Shown here one piece after another: positions 1 to 8,615 of a stretch of 56,646 nucleotides of DNA (position 1 is its first letter; the number at the start of each line of letters is the position of its first letter). The stretch is from the NCBI GenBank assembly GCA_034189035.1, contig JAXHVA010000017.1:1-56646 (forward strand), written 5' to 3'. The stretch comes from JAUXFK01 sp034189035 (GTDB lineage: Bacteria; Desulfobacterota; UBA8473). Under the pieces are notes generated by a model, which was given only the letters and a program-made list of their open reading frames with translations, was not told where the DNA came from and did no database searches. The position numbers were made by a program, and so were the translations under genes.

Positions 1-1290
1 AGATAAGAAGGCCACGAGCATATCCTGGCTCGGGAATAAACGCCTGCAGTTCGAGTTTCATTGATGAGTGAAGATCAATTATGTCTCACATAGCGGTGCG
101 AAAATCGCTGTTTAATGAAAAACAAGGTTTCATCAATAGCCCCATCTTCATAACGACATACATAATCGCCCTCTTACTGGGCAATTGCCTTCATTAACAA
201 CAATACTGTTAATGCTTACAATATAGTAAACATCAGAGTTCGTAAATTTCCATTTATATATTTTTCTAACATTGTAAAACCTCCCTTTTTTCTCAAGCCT
301 TATTTCCGTGTTGTTGTCAATGACAATCTTTATAGTTGATCTCTTTTGATGTAAATGTTATTAAATAATTAAAAGCAGTGAGACTCTCTTCTAATCAAAA
401 AGATGCTCTATTATGCTTTGTGGATCATGGATTGAATACGTGAAATGTCGAGTTTTAGGCCAGTGTATGATGTCAGGATCAGTAGTAGATACCACAATAT
501 GGAGAACGTTTATAAATCATATGATTATAGCACTCGATATTGCTCTTAATCTTATTTTCACTTGATCTATCTTCGTACAAAATGGATTAATTAAGTTATC
601 CTTATCCTTTTCATCAAAAAAATCTAAAGGGCTATGCGTTCTAATAATATATTATATACATTATATTCCATTTTCGATAGACAGATTTATGCATTATATA
701 AAAACATTGACTGGCAAGATTTTTTTGCCGATTAAGATTTGACCATTGCTGAAGCATGCTGATAATTTTTTGTTTCATAGTGCTCCTAATAAACTTGAAA
801 CTCATTAAGAGGCTTTATGTCTCTGAAAGCCTATTCATTAAATTCAGTTCATTGTCCCCGTCGGGGAATGAGAGAAAAACCCTCGTGTTTAGGCGAAGAC
901 TTTAGCTTATATAATGGGGTATGTAAAATTACCGTAAAACCTATTTTATGATGCTAGCGAAGTTCAAAGAGTTCAGCAAGAAATCCTGAGGTCGACATTT
1001 ATAGGATTGGGGCTATATTGATGCCAGTTCGAGTAATGTTACAGACGAAGTCATTATGCAATACATTGAAAGTCAGGCGCTTGAGGAATATAGGGACGAT
1101 GACTTTCGGATTTCCCCATGAGAATTAGTCATCTTATAGCTGACAATAGTGGTTTAGTTGAGGTACTTTAGAATTGCCCGAACCCGTCAGGTTAACGGTT
1201 GGAACTCTGGCCGAATATACAGACCGAATTTGCAAGCTATAGCCCTTAGCAAGTGAATTCTATGAAGCTGTGATCAGATATTTAATATAA
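1..1290. other. Long gene-poor stretch of decayed DNA
   Basis: No intact gene is visible before the phosphate operon. The stretch is AT-rich and full of stops in all frames. Short runs read like worn coding sequence: the minus strand around 428-530 reads STTDPDIIHWPKTRHFTYS, and 1-61 on the minus strand could be the first 20 codons of something running off the window (MKLELQAFIPEP...). The only recognisable part is the IS200-type remnant listed separately. I read it as a graveyard of lost genes, not a functional spacer. Confidence 0.5.
900..1121 (+). pseudogene. IS200/IS605-type TnpA transposase remnant (C-terminal part)
   Basis: One reading frame ending at the stop at 1119-1121 reads GRHL, stop, DWGYIDASSSNVTDEVIMQ and then YIESQ...DDDFRIS. 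This matches the C-terminal pattern of IS200-type Y1 transposases (WGRHLWARGYF, a serine/glycine turn, then a TDEVI..YIE..Q helix). The two in-frame stops (TGA at 987 and TAG at 1002) fall where the family has tryptophans, as expected of TGG point mutations. The N-terminal HUH part and the catalytic tyrosine region are not recoverable. Identified by pattern only. Confidence 0.6.
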
Positions 1291-1312
1291 TCGTAATAAA
1301 GTTGTAACATTT
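1291..1312 (+). promoter_or_regulatory. Pho-box-like direct repeat upstream of pstS
   Basis: Two adjacent 11-bp units, TCGTAATAAAG and TTGTAACATTT, match the two halves of the E. coli-type Pho box (CTGTCATAAAA / CTGTCACATTT) closely. They end 52 bp before the pstS ATG. The expected binder is the PhoB encoded at 5844-6569, which would activate the operon under phosphate starvation. A third, weaker unit (CTTTGATATCA) follows directly. Confidence 0.6.
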
Positions 1313-1364
1313 CTTTGATATCAAAAAAGTGGGAAAATCAAACAATCAAAGAAGGAGGAGAGAT

Positions 1365-2381
1365 ATGAACAAGGCAATATCAATATTCACAGCATTTGTA
1401 ATGAGTATATGGGCATTCGGCAATGCATTTGCAGATACAAGATTAAATGGGGCAGGGGCCTCCTTCCCATATCCAGTATACTCTGCATGGGCATTCAACT
1501 ATCATAGAGTGAGCGGAGTAAAGCTCAACTATCAGTCTATCGGTTCAGGGGGTGGGGTAAGACAGATTGTGAATAGAACGGTTGACTTTGGGGCATCTGA
1601 TGCCCCCCTGGAGTCCGTCGAACTTCGAAAAAACGACCTGTTGCAGTTTCCTGCTGTGATTGGGGGTGTTGTACCGGTGGTTAATATTCCGGATATTAAT
1701 CCGGACATGTTAAGACTCGATGGAGATGCAATATGCGGGATTTTTTTAGGAGAAATCAGATACTGGAACGATGAGAAGATGAAAGATCTCAACCCTGGGT
1801 TGAGTCTTCCCAATGAAGAGATCACCGTTGTCCACAGGTCTGACGGCTCAGGCACAACAGCTATATTTACTCATTACCTAAGCGGTGTTTGTACTCGTTG
1901 GAAAGAGGGGGTAGGTATTGGCAAGGCAGTGAAATGGCCGGTTGGTATTGGTGGAAAGGGGAACGAAGGTGTAGCAAACTATGTAAAAAGGGTCAAGTAT
2001 TCGATCGGTTATGTTGAATTCGCCTATGCCAAACAGAACAAACTCTCATATACGCTTCTAAAAAACCCTGCCGGCGCTTTTATTAGACCGGACTTTGAGG
2101 GCTTCAAAGCTGCAGCAGCCTCCGGCAGCTTTGACCCGGGGAAAGACTTCTATCTCTGGCTCACTAATGCTCCGGGTAAAGATGCCTGGCCTATAGCTGG
2201 GGCAACATTTATACTTTTGGCAAGGGAGAAGACGGATGCAAATAAGAGCGTGGTGAATTTCTATGATTGGGCATTCAAAAAAGGAGACAAGACCGCAGAA
2301 AGGCTCATTTATGTACCATTGCCGGAGTCATTGAAAAACAAGATAAGAGGTTATTGGAATGCCCACAAGATATACGAATAA
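1365..2381 (+). CDS. pstS: Phosphate ABC transporter, periplasmic phosphate-binding protein PstS
   Basis: Secreted high-affinity phosphate-binding protein delivering Pi to PstCAB. The ATG at 1365 is preferred because AAGGAGGAGAG precedes it directly and the protein then begins with a signal peptide (MNKAISIFTAFVMSIWAFG.., predicted cut after NAFA); a GTG at 1329 would add a 12-residue polar stretch before it. At 338 aa it has normal length. Phosphate-binding loops are visible: NGAGASFPYPVY near the mature N-terminus, IGSGGGVRQI, the DGSGTTAIFTHYL segment, and SIGYVEF. It is the first gene of pstSCAB-phoU, 13 bp before pstC, behind a Pho-box-like repeat. Confidence 0.95.
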   Translation: MNKAISIFTAFVMSIWAFGNAFADTRLNGAGASFPYPVYSAWAFNYHRVSGVKLNYQSIGSGGGVRQIVNRTVDFGASDAPLESVELRKNDLLQFPAVIGGVVPVVNIPDINPDMLRLDGDAICGIFLGEIRYWNDEKMKDLNPGLSLPNEEITVVHRSDGSGTTAIFTHYLSGVCTRWKEGVGIGKAVKWPVGIGGKGNEGVANYVKRVKYSIGYVEFAYAKQNKLSYTLLKNPAGAFIRPDFEGFKAAAASGSFDPGKDFYLWLTNAPGKDAWPIAGATFILLAREKTDANKSVVNFYDWAFKKGDKTAERLIYVPLPESLKNKIRGYWNAHKIYE

Positions 2382-2394
2382 GTAAGGCTTAACA

Positions 2395-3351
2395 ATGAAA
2401 AAGGGATGGTGTGAATTGCTTTCCAGAAAAAGCCCTTTTGATCTCACTTTTTATCTGATCTCTGCTGGGGCATCCCTCACGGTAATCGCATTGGTTGGGG
2501 GGATATTGTGTATATTAATCTCTGAGTCAACCCTTTCCCTGGAGAAGTTTGGTGTATGGGGATTTATCTCTTCAACAGACTGGAATCCTGTAAAGGATTC
2601 ATTTGGGGCTGCAACGAGCCTCTTTGGAACAGCAGTGACAACAGGGTTGTCCCTTGTACTGGCTATACCCGTGGCTATCGGTATTGCCATATTTGTAACA
2701 GAGATCGCACCTGGTTTCCTTAAAGGTCCAATCGGTATTGCCATTGAATTGCTGGCAGCTATTCCGAGTATTATTTACGGAATGTGGGGACTTTTTACCC
2801 TGGCACCAATAATGGCAGACAAGATTGAGCCTGCTTTGCAAAAGACTATCGGAAGCCTTCCTGTTCTTGGAGTCATCTTCAAAGGCACTCCTATGGGCAT
2901 TGATCTGCTCACGGCGAGTGTGATCCTCAGCATCATGATCATCCCCTTTACTGCAAGTATTTCAAGGGATGCATTTAATCTCACACCCGCTGTAGTAAAA
3001 GAATCAGCCTATGCCCTTGGTGCAACGAAATGGGAAGTAGTGAGAAAGGTAGTCATCCCATATTCAAAGTTGGGCATCTTCGGCGGAGTGGTTTTATCTC
3101 TTGGAAGGGCACTGGGAGAAACGATGGCTGTCGCATTTGTCCTTGGAAATAATCACCAGATAACCTCATCTCTTCTGGATGCCGCAGCAACCATAACCGT
3201 TACTCTCGCGAATGAATTTACTGAAGCGGACACGGACATCTACCTTTCATCCCTCTTTTACCTTGCACTCCTTCTGTTCACTATGAGTTTCATAATCCTT
3301 GCTATAGCAAAGTTTCTCATCTTAAAAGCGGGAAGGGGGGTACGTAAGTGA
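2395..3351 (+). CDS. pstC: Phosphate ABC transporter permease PstC
   Basis: Inner-membrane permease subunit of the Pst phosphate importer, 318 aa, with about six hydrophobic helices. The cytoplasmic EAA loop that docks on PstB is recognisable (ESAYALGATKWEVVRKVV, then LGRALGETMAVAFV). The first membrane segment lies around residues 20-45, and a long periplasmic stretch (WGFISSTDWNPVKDSFGA) follows as in other PstC proteins. Its stop overlaps the start of pstA (GTGA), so the two permeases are translationally coupled. Confidence 0.95.
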   Translation: MKKGWCELLSRKSPFDLTFYLISAGASLTVIALVGGILCILISESTLSLEKFGVWGFISSTDWNPVKDSFGAATSLFGTAVTTGLSLVLAIPVAIGIAIFVTEIAPGFLKGPIGIAIELLAAIPSIIYGMWGLFTLAPIMADKIEPALQKTIGSLPVLGVIFKGTPMGIDLLTASVILSIMIIPFTASISRDAFNLTPAVVKESAYALGATKWEVVRKVVIPYSKLGIFGGVVLSLGRALGETMAVAFVLGNNHQITSSLLDAAATITVTLANEFTEADTDIYLSSLFYLALLLFTMSFIILAIAKFLILKAGRGVRK

Positions 3352-4193
3352 CCCCTGTTATAATAAGGAAAGTAAAGAACTACACTGCACTGGCTCTTTG
3401 CACATTTGCTGCTTCTGTTGGGCTCTTCTGGCTCATCTTCATACTTTGGGATGTCCTTGTCCATGGCATAGGCGGAATCAGTCTCGCCCTATTTATGAAT
3501 GACCCCGCACCCTTGGGTGTCGAAGGAGGGGGGCTTAGAAATGCCTTTGTGGGACAACTGGTAATCACCTTCTTCGCCACTCTGATAGGGGTGCCAACAG
3601 GCATATTGGGAGGGACATTTCTCGCAGAATATGCCAGGGGAAGAAAGATTGCACAATTCATAAGCATCCTGTCCGATATCATGGTCAGTGTCCCTTCAAT
3701 AGTGGTCGGAACATTTATCTATGCGATCATTGTGAAGCCTGTTGGTCACTTTAGTGGCTGGGCAGGTGCAGCGGCTCTTGCTATCATAATGATCCCTGTT
3801 GTTTTGAGAACCACTGAAGATATGCTCTGCCTTGTTCCGTGGGCACTAAGGGAGGCAGCCTTTGCACTCGGTGCCCCTTACTATAAGGTGATTATCCATA
3901 TTGTATACAGAAGTGCGGCTGCAGGCATCATCACAGGAATACTCTTGTCAATAGCCAGGATCATCGGTGAGACCGCGCCATTGCTCTTTACATCTTTCAA
4001 CAATTCCTTCTTTTCCATAAATATGAATGAGCCTGTTTCATCCCTTACTGTCATGATCTTTCAGTATGCTATGGGTCCATACGATAGCTGGCATAAGCAG
4101 GCATGGGCTGCATCATTTATGATAACACTTTTTGTGCTTGGAATCACGATTCTGGGCAGAATGATACTCAAGTGGAGAGAGTATATACAATGA
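3348..4193 (+). CDS. pstA: Phosphate ABC transporter permease PstA
   Basis: Second permease subunit of the Pst importer, 281 aa. It starts with GTG at 3348 overlapping the pstC stop by 4 bp. The EAA loop (REAAFALGAPYYKVIIHIVY) and the following IARIIGETAPLLFTSF segment are characteristic of PstA. About six membrane helices are predictable. Its last codon overlaps the pstB ATG (ATGA), continuing the tight coupling of the operon. Confidence 0.95.
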   Translation: MTPVIIRKVKNYTALALCTFAASVGLFWLIFILWDVLVHGIGGISLALFMNDPAPLGVEGGGLRNAFVGQLVITFFATLIGVPTGILGGTFLAEYARGRKIAQFISILSDIMVSVPSIVVGTFIYAIIVKPVGHFSGWAGAAALAIIMIPVVLRTTEDMLCLVPWALREAAFALGAPYYKVIIHIVYRSAAAGIITGILLSIARIIGETAPLLFTSFNNSFFSINMNEPVSSLTVMIFQYAMGPYDSWHKQAWAASFMITLFVLGITILGRMILKWREYIQ

Positions 4194-4963
4194 ACGAGAG
4201 GGCTAATGGTTATAAACTCGATATAAAAGGGCTTCATTTCTATTACTCGGGTAATACCCACGCATTGAAGGATATCTCGTTTTCCATCTGTAAAAACGAA
4301 GTTACTGCCCTCATCGGTCCATCAGGGTGCGGCAAGACGACTTTCTTGCGTTGTCTCAACAGGATGCATGACCTCTATCCTGGCAACCGTTATGAAGGTG
4401 AAATATGGATGGACGGTGAAAATATCCTTGACAGGGGTATAGAGCTGATCGGTTTGAGGAGTAAAGTGGGAATGGTTTTTCAAAAACCCACCCCCTTTCC
4501 TATGACCATATTTGAAAATATCGCTTTTGGATTGAGGCTCAAGGGGATAAAGAAAAAAAATGAGATCACTCAAAGGGTTGAGAAGGCCCTGAAGCATGCG
4601 GCTCTTTGGGAAGAAACCAAGGATAGACTCCATAAGTCCGGTCTCTCCCTTTCGGGCGGGCAACAGCAGAGGCTTTGTATTGCCAGGGCAATAGCAGTAG
4701 AGCCGGAGGTCATATTAATGGATGAGCCCTGCTCAGCCCTCGATCCCATTGCTACCGGGAAGATAGAGGATTTAATTTCGGACTTGAAGAAGAAATATAC
4801 GGTAATTATCGTAACTCATAATATGCAGCAGGCAGGGAGGGTGTCTGAACACACAGGCTTTTTCATGATGGGAGAATTAGTAGAGTTCGACACAACAGAA
4901 AAGATATTTACAGCCCCATCCAAAAAGATGACAGAAGACTATATTACAGGGCGCTTTGGGTAA
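4190..4963 (+). CDS. pstB: Phosphate ABC transporter ATP-binding protein PstB
   Basis: ATPase driving phosphate import, 257 aa. The ATG at 4190 overlaps the pstA stop; a longer reading upstream from 4103 only covers pstA in another frame. Walker A is GPSGCGKTT, the ABC signature LSGGQQQR, Walker B VILMDEPCSALD, and the switch histidine lies in VTHNMQQAGR. The sequence NRMHDLYPGNRYEGEI after Walker A is typical of PstB within the ABC family. Together with pstS, pstC and pstA it completes a full importer. Confidence 0.96.
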   Translation: MNERANGYKLDIKGLHFYYSGNTHALKDISFSICKNEVTALIGPSGCGKTTFLRCLNRMHDLYPGNRYEGEIWMDGENILDRGIELIGLRSKVGMVFQKPTPFPMTIFENIAFGLRLKGIKKKNEITQRVEKALKHAALWEETKDRLHKSGLSLSGGQQQRLCIARAIAVEPEVILMDEPCSALDPIATGKIEDLISDLKKKYTVIIVTHNMQQAGRVSEHTGFFMMGELVEFDTTEKIFTAPSKKMTEDYITGRFG

Positions 4964-4986
4964 CAAAGGATAAAGGATGCCAAACC

Positions 4987-5652
4987 ATGGAAAGACAATT
5001 TGAAAAGGAATTATTAGAGTTAAGGAAGAGATTGGTCGATATGGGGACACTTGTTGAAGAGGCCATTGCAAATGCAGTAAAATCTCTGGTGAATAGGGAT
5101 TGTGAACTGGCAAGAAAGACGATTGAGTGTGACTGTCGCATCGATGAACTGGAAGTAGAGCTTGAGGAAGGAGTAATCAAGATACTGGCATTGAGGCAGC
5201 CCATAGCACGTGACCTCAGGTTTATTATTAAGAGCCTAAAGATCATCGCATCCTTGGAAAGGATAGGGGATCATGCGGTCAATATCTGTGAAAAGGCATT
5301 AGAACTGAACAAGGAACCAAAATTGAAGGAGTATATAGATATCCCGAGAATGGCTAAAGCAGTTCAAATAATGTTGAAAGAAGTATTAGACGCCTTTATT
5401 AATGAAGATGTAGACTTGGCCTTTAAGGTCTGTGGCGACGATCATATCATAGATAATTTGAATGACCAGATACTTCGAGAACTGTTGACATTTATGATGG
5501 AAGATCCTCACACAATAGCAAGGGCTATACGGATCATCCAGATTTCCAAGTACCTGGAGAGGATTGGGGATCTCGCAACAAATATTGCGGAGAGTGTGAT
5601 CTACATGGTGAATGCAAAAGATATACGACATGGCGGGTATAAGGATTCATAG
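4987..5652 (+). CDS. phoU: Phosphate-specific transport system accessory protein PhoU
   Basis: PhoU couples the Pst transporter to the PhoR kinase and represses the Pho regulon when phosphate is plentiful. The 221-aa protein is all-helical with two homologous three-helix bundles; the acidic metal-binding motifs of both repeats are visible (CDCRIDELEVELEEG in the first, DDHIIDNLNDQILREL in the second). It lies 23 bp after pstB. Position between pstB and phoB/phoR places the whole sensing chain in one block. Confidence 0.94.
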   Translation: MERQFEKELLELRKRLVDMGTLVEEAIANAVKSLVNRDCELARKTIECDCRIDELEVELEEGVIKILALRQPIARDLRFIIKSLKIIASLERIGDHAVNICEKALELNKEPKLKEYIDIPRMAKAVQIMLKEVLDAFINEDVDLAFKVCGDDHIIDNLNDQILRELLTFMMEDPHTIARAIRIIQISKYLERIGDLATNIAESVIYMVNAKDIRHGGYKDS

Positions 5653-5665
5653 ATGCTCATGTTTT

Positions 5666-5739
5666 GTAACAGTTTAGTTTTATGGAATAAAAAGATACCA
5701 CCGCTTCTTGCAACTCTCTTCAAAAAGCTAAACTGTTAC
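5666..5739. repeat. 12-bp inverted repeat between phoU and phoB
   Basis: GTAACAGTTTAG (5666-5677) is the exact reverse complement of CTAAACTGTTAC (5728-5739), separated by 50 bp. It begins 13 bp after the phoU stop. It could be a small element, an attenuating hairpin limiting readthrough from pst-phoU into phoB-phoR, or a regulator site; the sequence alone does not decide. There is no T-run directly after the right arm. Confidence 0.55.
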
Positions 5740-5843
5740 CCTATTTTGAATTGAATCTTTATAATTTAATTGTTACCATTAAGGGTGGTTTTTTTAGTAA
5801 TATCGCTTTTTAATTTTCTTAAACCCTAGATGCGTGAAAAGAG

Positions 5844-6569
5844 ATGGCGAATGAGAAGATACTGGTTATAGATGATGAAGAAGATATCGTTGATTTGATA
5901 AGGTACAATTTAGAGAGGGAAGGGTTTCAGGTCATCCCTGCATACGATGGAGAACAGGCTTTAACGCTCGTACAAAAAGAGTTTCCAAACCTGATCGTCC
6001 TGGATCTGATGCTTCCTGGTATCAATGGTCTCGATGTCTGCCGTGTTTTGAGAAACAAATCGGAAACGAGTCGTATTCCTATAATTATCGTCAGTGCCAA
6101 GGCAACAGAGCCGGATATCGTCGTAGGGCTGGAAATAGGTGCGGATGACTATATTACAAAACCCTTCAGTCACAGGGAATTGGTAGCGAGGGTAAATGCC
6201 GTATTGAGAAGGGCTTATCGTGTTGCGGACTCAAAGGAGATCATCTCGATAGGTGATCTCATAATCGATCCTGTCAACTATCAGGCCACTTGGAAGGGAG
6301 CCCCGATTGAGCTTACCTCCACAGAGTTTAAGTTGCTTCTTTTTCTGACCCAAAGGTCTGGTCGTGTGCTGACCCGGCAACAGATCCTTGATGGTGTTTT
6401 GGGAGACGATGCCTTTGTTACGGATAGAACCGTTGACGTTCATATCAGAAGGCTTCGGAAGAAGTTAAACGAAGCTGCCCAGCATATTGTAACAAGGAGG
6501 GGGATCGGCTATATGTTCGATTATGATGCCTTCATAAAGTCTAATCCTAGTAACTTCTCAATAACTTAG
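5844..6569 (+). CDS. phoB: Response regulator of phosphate starvation, PhoB
   Basis: OmpR/PhoB-class transcription factor of 241 aa. The receiver domain (about 1-125) has the acidic pocket DD at 10-11, the phospho-acceptor Asp54 in VLDLMLPG, and the conserved lysine in ITKPF. The winged-helix DNA-binding domain (about 135-228) carries ELTSTEFKLLLFL and DRTVDVHIRRLRKKL. Paired with PhoR downstream; the predicted target is the repeat before pstS. Oddity: family members end near RGIGYMFD, but here the frame runs on (FIKSNPSNFSIT), and the last codons and stop lie inside the palindromic element starting near 6547. Confidence 0.92.
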   Translation: MANEKILVIDDEEDIVDLIRYNLEREGFQVIPAYDGEQALTLVQKEFPNLIVLDLMLPGINGLDVCRVLRNKSETSRIPIIIVSAKATEPDIVVGLEIGADDYITKPFSHRELVARVNAVLRRAYRVADSKEIISIGDLIIDPVNYQATWKGAPIELTSTEFKLLLFLTQRSGRVLTRQQILDGVLGDDAFVTDRTVDVHIRRLRKKLNEAAQHIVTRRGIGYMFDYDAFIKSNPSNFSIT

Positions 6570-6802
6570 GGAAACAGACTTATGCCGTAGCCCACAGGGG
6601 AGCTTTCATTCGCTCCTATGTGAATTTTGGGCGCATTCAGGGTGCTCGGCTAAAATTCAAAAAACTCGGGCTATGCCCTCAAACATTTTGAATTTTTTAA
6701 CGCCGAACACCCTGAATAGGTATTTCCTAAAATTCACAATGTCGCTCATAAAAGCTCCCCTGTGGGCTACGGCATGTTCCCGGACTTTTTGAGAAGTTAC
6801 TA
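6547..6802. repeat. Near-perfect ~256-bp palindromic element (MITE-like) between phoB and phoR
   Basis: Terminal arms TAGTAACTTCTCAA (6547-6560) and TTGAGAAGTTACTA (6789-6802) are exact inverted repeats. Inside them the arms keep matching: TGCCGTAGCCCACAGGGG on the left against its complement near 6755-6775 (CCCCTGTGGGCTACGGCA), GTGAATTTT against AAAATTCAC, ATTCAGGGTG against CACCCTGAAT, and TTCAAAA against TTTTGAA around a small loop near 6665-6690. It has no ORF of its own, so it is either a non-autonomous element or a long RNA hairpin. It provides the phoB stop codon and would fold in the phoB-phoR transcript. No second copy was noticed in the window. Confidence 0.8.
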
Positions 6803-6842
6803 ATACTGATTAACCTCTGCCTTTTCATTGAGAAAGGTGCCT

Positions 6843-8615
6843 ATGCCAAGACTAAAAATAGTATGGAAATTCTTTTTCATTCAAACCACCCTCATCATTA
6901 TCTCTATCCTTACCATCGGTTTCTATGTTGGTTTCTCTCTAAAGGCGTACTATCTTGAACAGATCTCCTCACAGTTGAGGACAAACGCTGCCTTGGTCAG
7001 TGATTTAATCAAAAAAGATATGATAGATGGAAAGGGAGGTAGTATCGATTCACTCACCAAAAGGTTAAGCAGGAAAATCCATGCCAGAATCACAGTGATA
7101 GACCCTAAAGGGATTGTAATGGGGGATTCTAAAAACGATCCCTGGGATATGGAAAATCATAGCGATAGACCGGAGGTCATGGTTGCCCTCAATGGAAAGA
7201 CAGGTAAAAGCACCCGTTTCAGCGAAACACTGAAGATAGACATGATGTATCTCTCTTTGCCTATTGAAAAGAAAGACAAAATTATTGGGGTTGTAAGGGT
7301 CTCTCTTCCTTTAAGCGATGTGAATAAAAGAGTGAATCATATCTATCGGGTGATTTTTTGGGGGGTCATCCTTGCTGTATTGATCTCCTTTGGCGCTGGA
7401 TTTATCATCACCAGAAAGATAACCCAACCGATAATCTTGATGACCCAGGCGGCAAAAAGGTTGGCAGGGGGGGATTTCTCCGAGCCTGTAAGGGTAGAAT
7501 CAACCGATGAGATCGGAGACCTTGCCTGTTCTTTAAACACAATGAGTCTTGAACTTCAAAACAAGATTGAGACTCTAACGAAAGAGATAAGCAAGAAACA
7601 GGCGATATTGAGCGGAATGATCGAAGGGGTAATAGCCGTTGACCAGGATCAGAGAATCATTCTCATGAATTCTGCTGCTGAAGCCATGTTTGGTATCTCA
7701 TTTACTGATGCAATCGATAGATTCCATTGGGAGATAATCCGTATGAGCAAATTAAATGCCCTCTTTCAAGGAGTCTTAGAAACCGGAAGCAATAAAGTGG
7801 AAGAGCTGACCCTTCACTATGGGGAAGAAAGGATATTACAGGTCCAAATGGCAGCCATACCTGATGAAGAGGGTATGCTATGGGCAGTTGTAGCGGTTTT
7901 TCATGATATTACCGAGATCAGAAGGCTTGAGAATGTAAGAAAGGACTTTGTTGCAAATGTATCCCATGAGCTAAAGACGCCTCTCACTTCAATCAAAGGT
8001 TCTGTTGAAACCTTACAGGGTGGGGCTATCTACGATTCAGAGAATCGTCTCAGGTTTATTAATATCATTGAAAGGCATTCTAAGCGCCTGGAGCGTCTTA
8101 TTGATGATCTTCTGGATCTGTCTCAAATTGAGAGCGGAAAGGGAGTCATGGACTTTGAGCCTGTAAATCTATCTGAGATTGTAGGTGGCGAAGTCTCCAA
8201 CTTCGAGGAGTTAATACGTAAAAAAGCACAGAAAATCAATGTGAATATTCCATCAGGATTACCCAATGTCTTAGCTGATAAGGAGAAAATCAAGACGATC
8301 TTTAGAAACATTCTTGACAATGCCGTAAAATATACTCCTGAGTTTGGGGAGATCACGATTTCAGCAGTCGCTCAAGAGAATGAAGTTCAAATAGAAGTAG
8401 CCGATACAGGGGGAGGAATCCCGGCAAATGAAATGCACAGGATTTTTGAACGTTTTTACCGTGTAGATAAGACAGGATCCAGAGAGTCAGGGGGAACGGG
8501 TTTGGGGCTGTCTATTGTAAAACACATTGTGGAAGCCCATAATGGAACCATACATGCAACGAGTGAAGAGGGTATAGGCACGAAAGTCGTATTTACCCTG
8601 CCGAAGGTTTTGTGA
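6843..8615 (+). CDS. phoR: Phosphate-regulon sensor histidine kinase PhoR
   Basis: Membrane sensor kinase partner of PhoB, 590 aa from the ATG at 6843, which has GAAAGG six bases upstream; an in-frame TTG at 6828 would add five residues. Order: a membrane helix (about 6-27), an extracytoplasmic sensor region (to about 165), a second helix (about 168-190), HAMP, a PAS domain (about 255-360), HisKA with phospho-acceptor His375 in VSHELKTPLTS, and HATPase with N-box NILDNAVKYTP, DTGGGIP and GTGLGLSIVKHIVE. The periplasmic sensor makes it longer than the E. coli protein and like the PhoR of Gram-positives and deltaproteobacteria. Its last 23 bases overlap the convergent acyl-CoA synthetase gene. 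Confidence 0.93.
   Translation: MPRLKIVWKFFFIQTTLIIISILTIGFYVGFSLKAYYLEQISSQLRTNAALVSDLIKKDMIDGKGGSIDSLTKRLSRKIHARITVIDPKGIVMGDSKNDPWDMENHSDRPEVMVALNGKTGKSTRFSETLKIDMMYLSLPIEKKDKIIGVVRVSLPLSDVNKRVNHIYRVIFWGVILAVLISFGAGFIITRKITQPIILMTQAAKRLAGGDFSEPVRVESTDEIGDLACSLNTMSLELQNKIETLTKEISKKQAILSGMIEGVIAVDQDQRIILMNSAAEAMFGISFTDAIDRFHWEIIRMSKLNALFQGVLETGSNKVEELTLHYGEERILQVQMAAIPDEEGMLWAVVAVFHDITEIRRLENVRKDFVANVSHELKTPLTSIKGSVETLQGGAIYDSENRLRFINIIERHSKRLERLIDDLLDLSQIESGKGVMDFEPVNLSEIVGGEVSNFEELIRKKAQKINVNIPSGLPNVLADKEKIKTIFRNILDNAVKYTPEFGEITISAVAQENEVQIEVADTGGGIPANEMHRIFERFYRVDKTGSRESGGTGLGLSIVKHIVEAHNGTIHATSEEGIGTKVVFTLPKVL

Noticed and set aside
470..560. Frame reading VVDTTIW, like a PIN toxin start
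   Set aside because: Nothing after it fits a PIN domain, and the opposite strand reads better as worn coding sequence.
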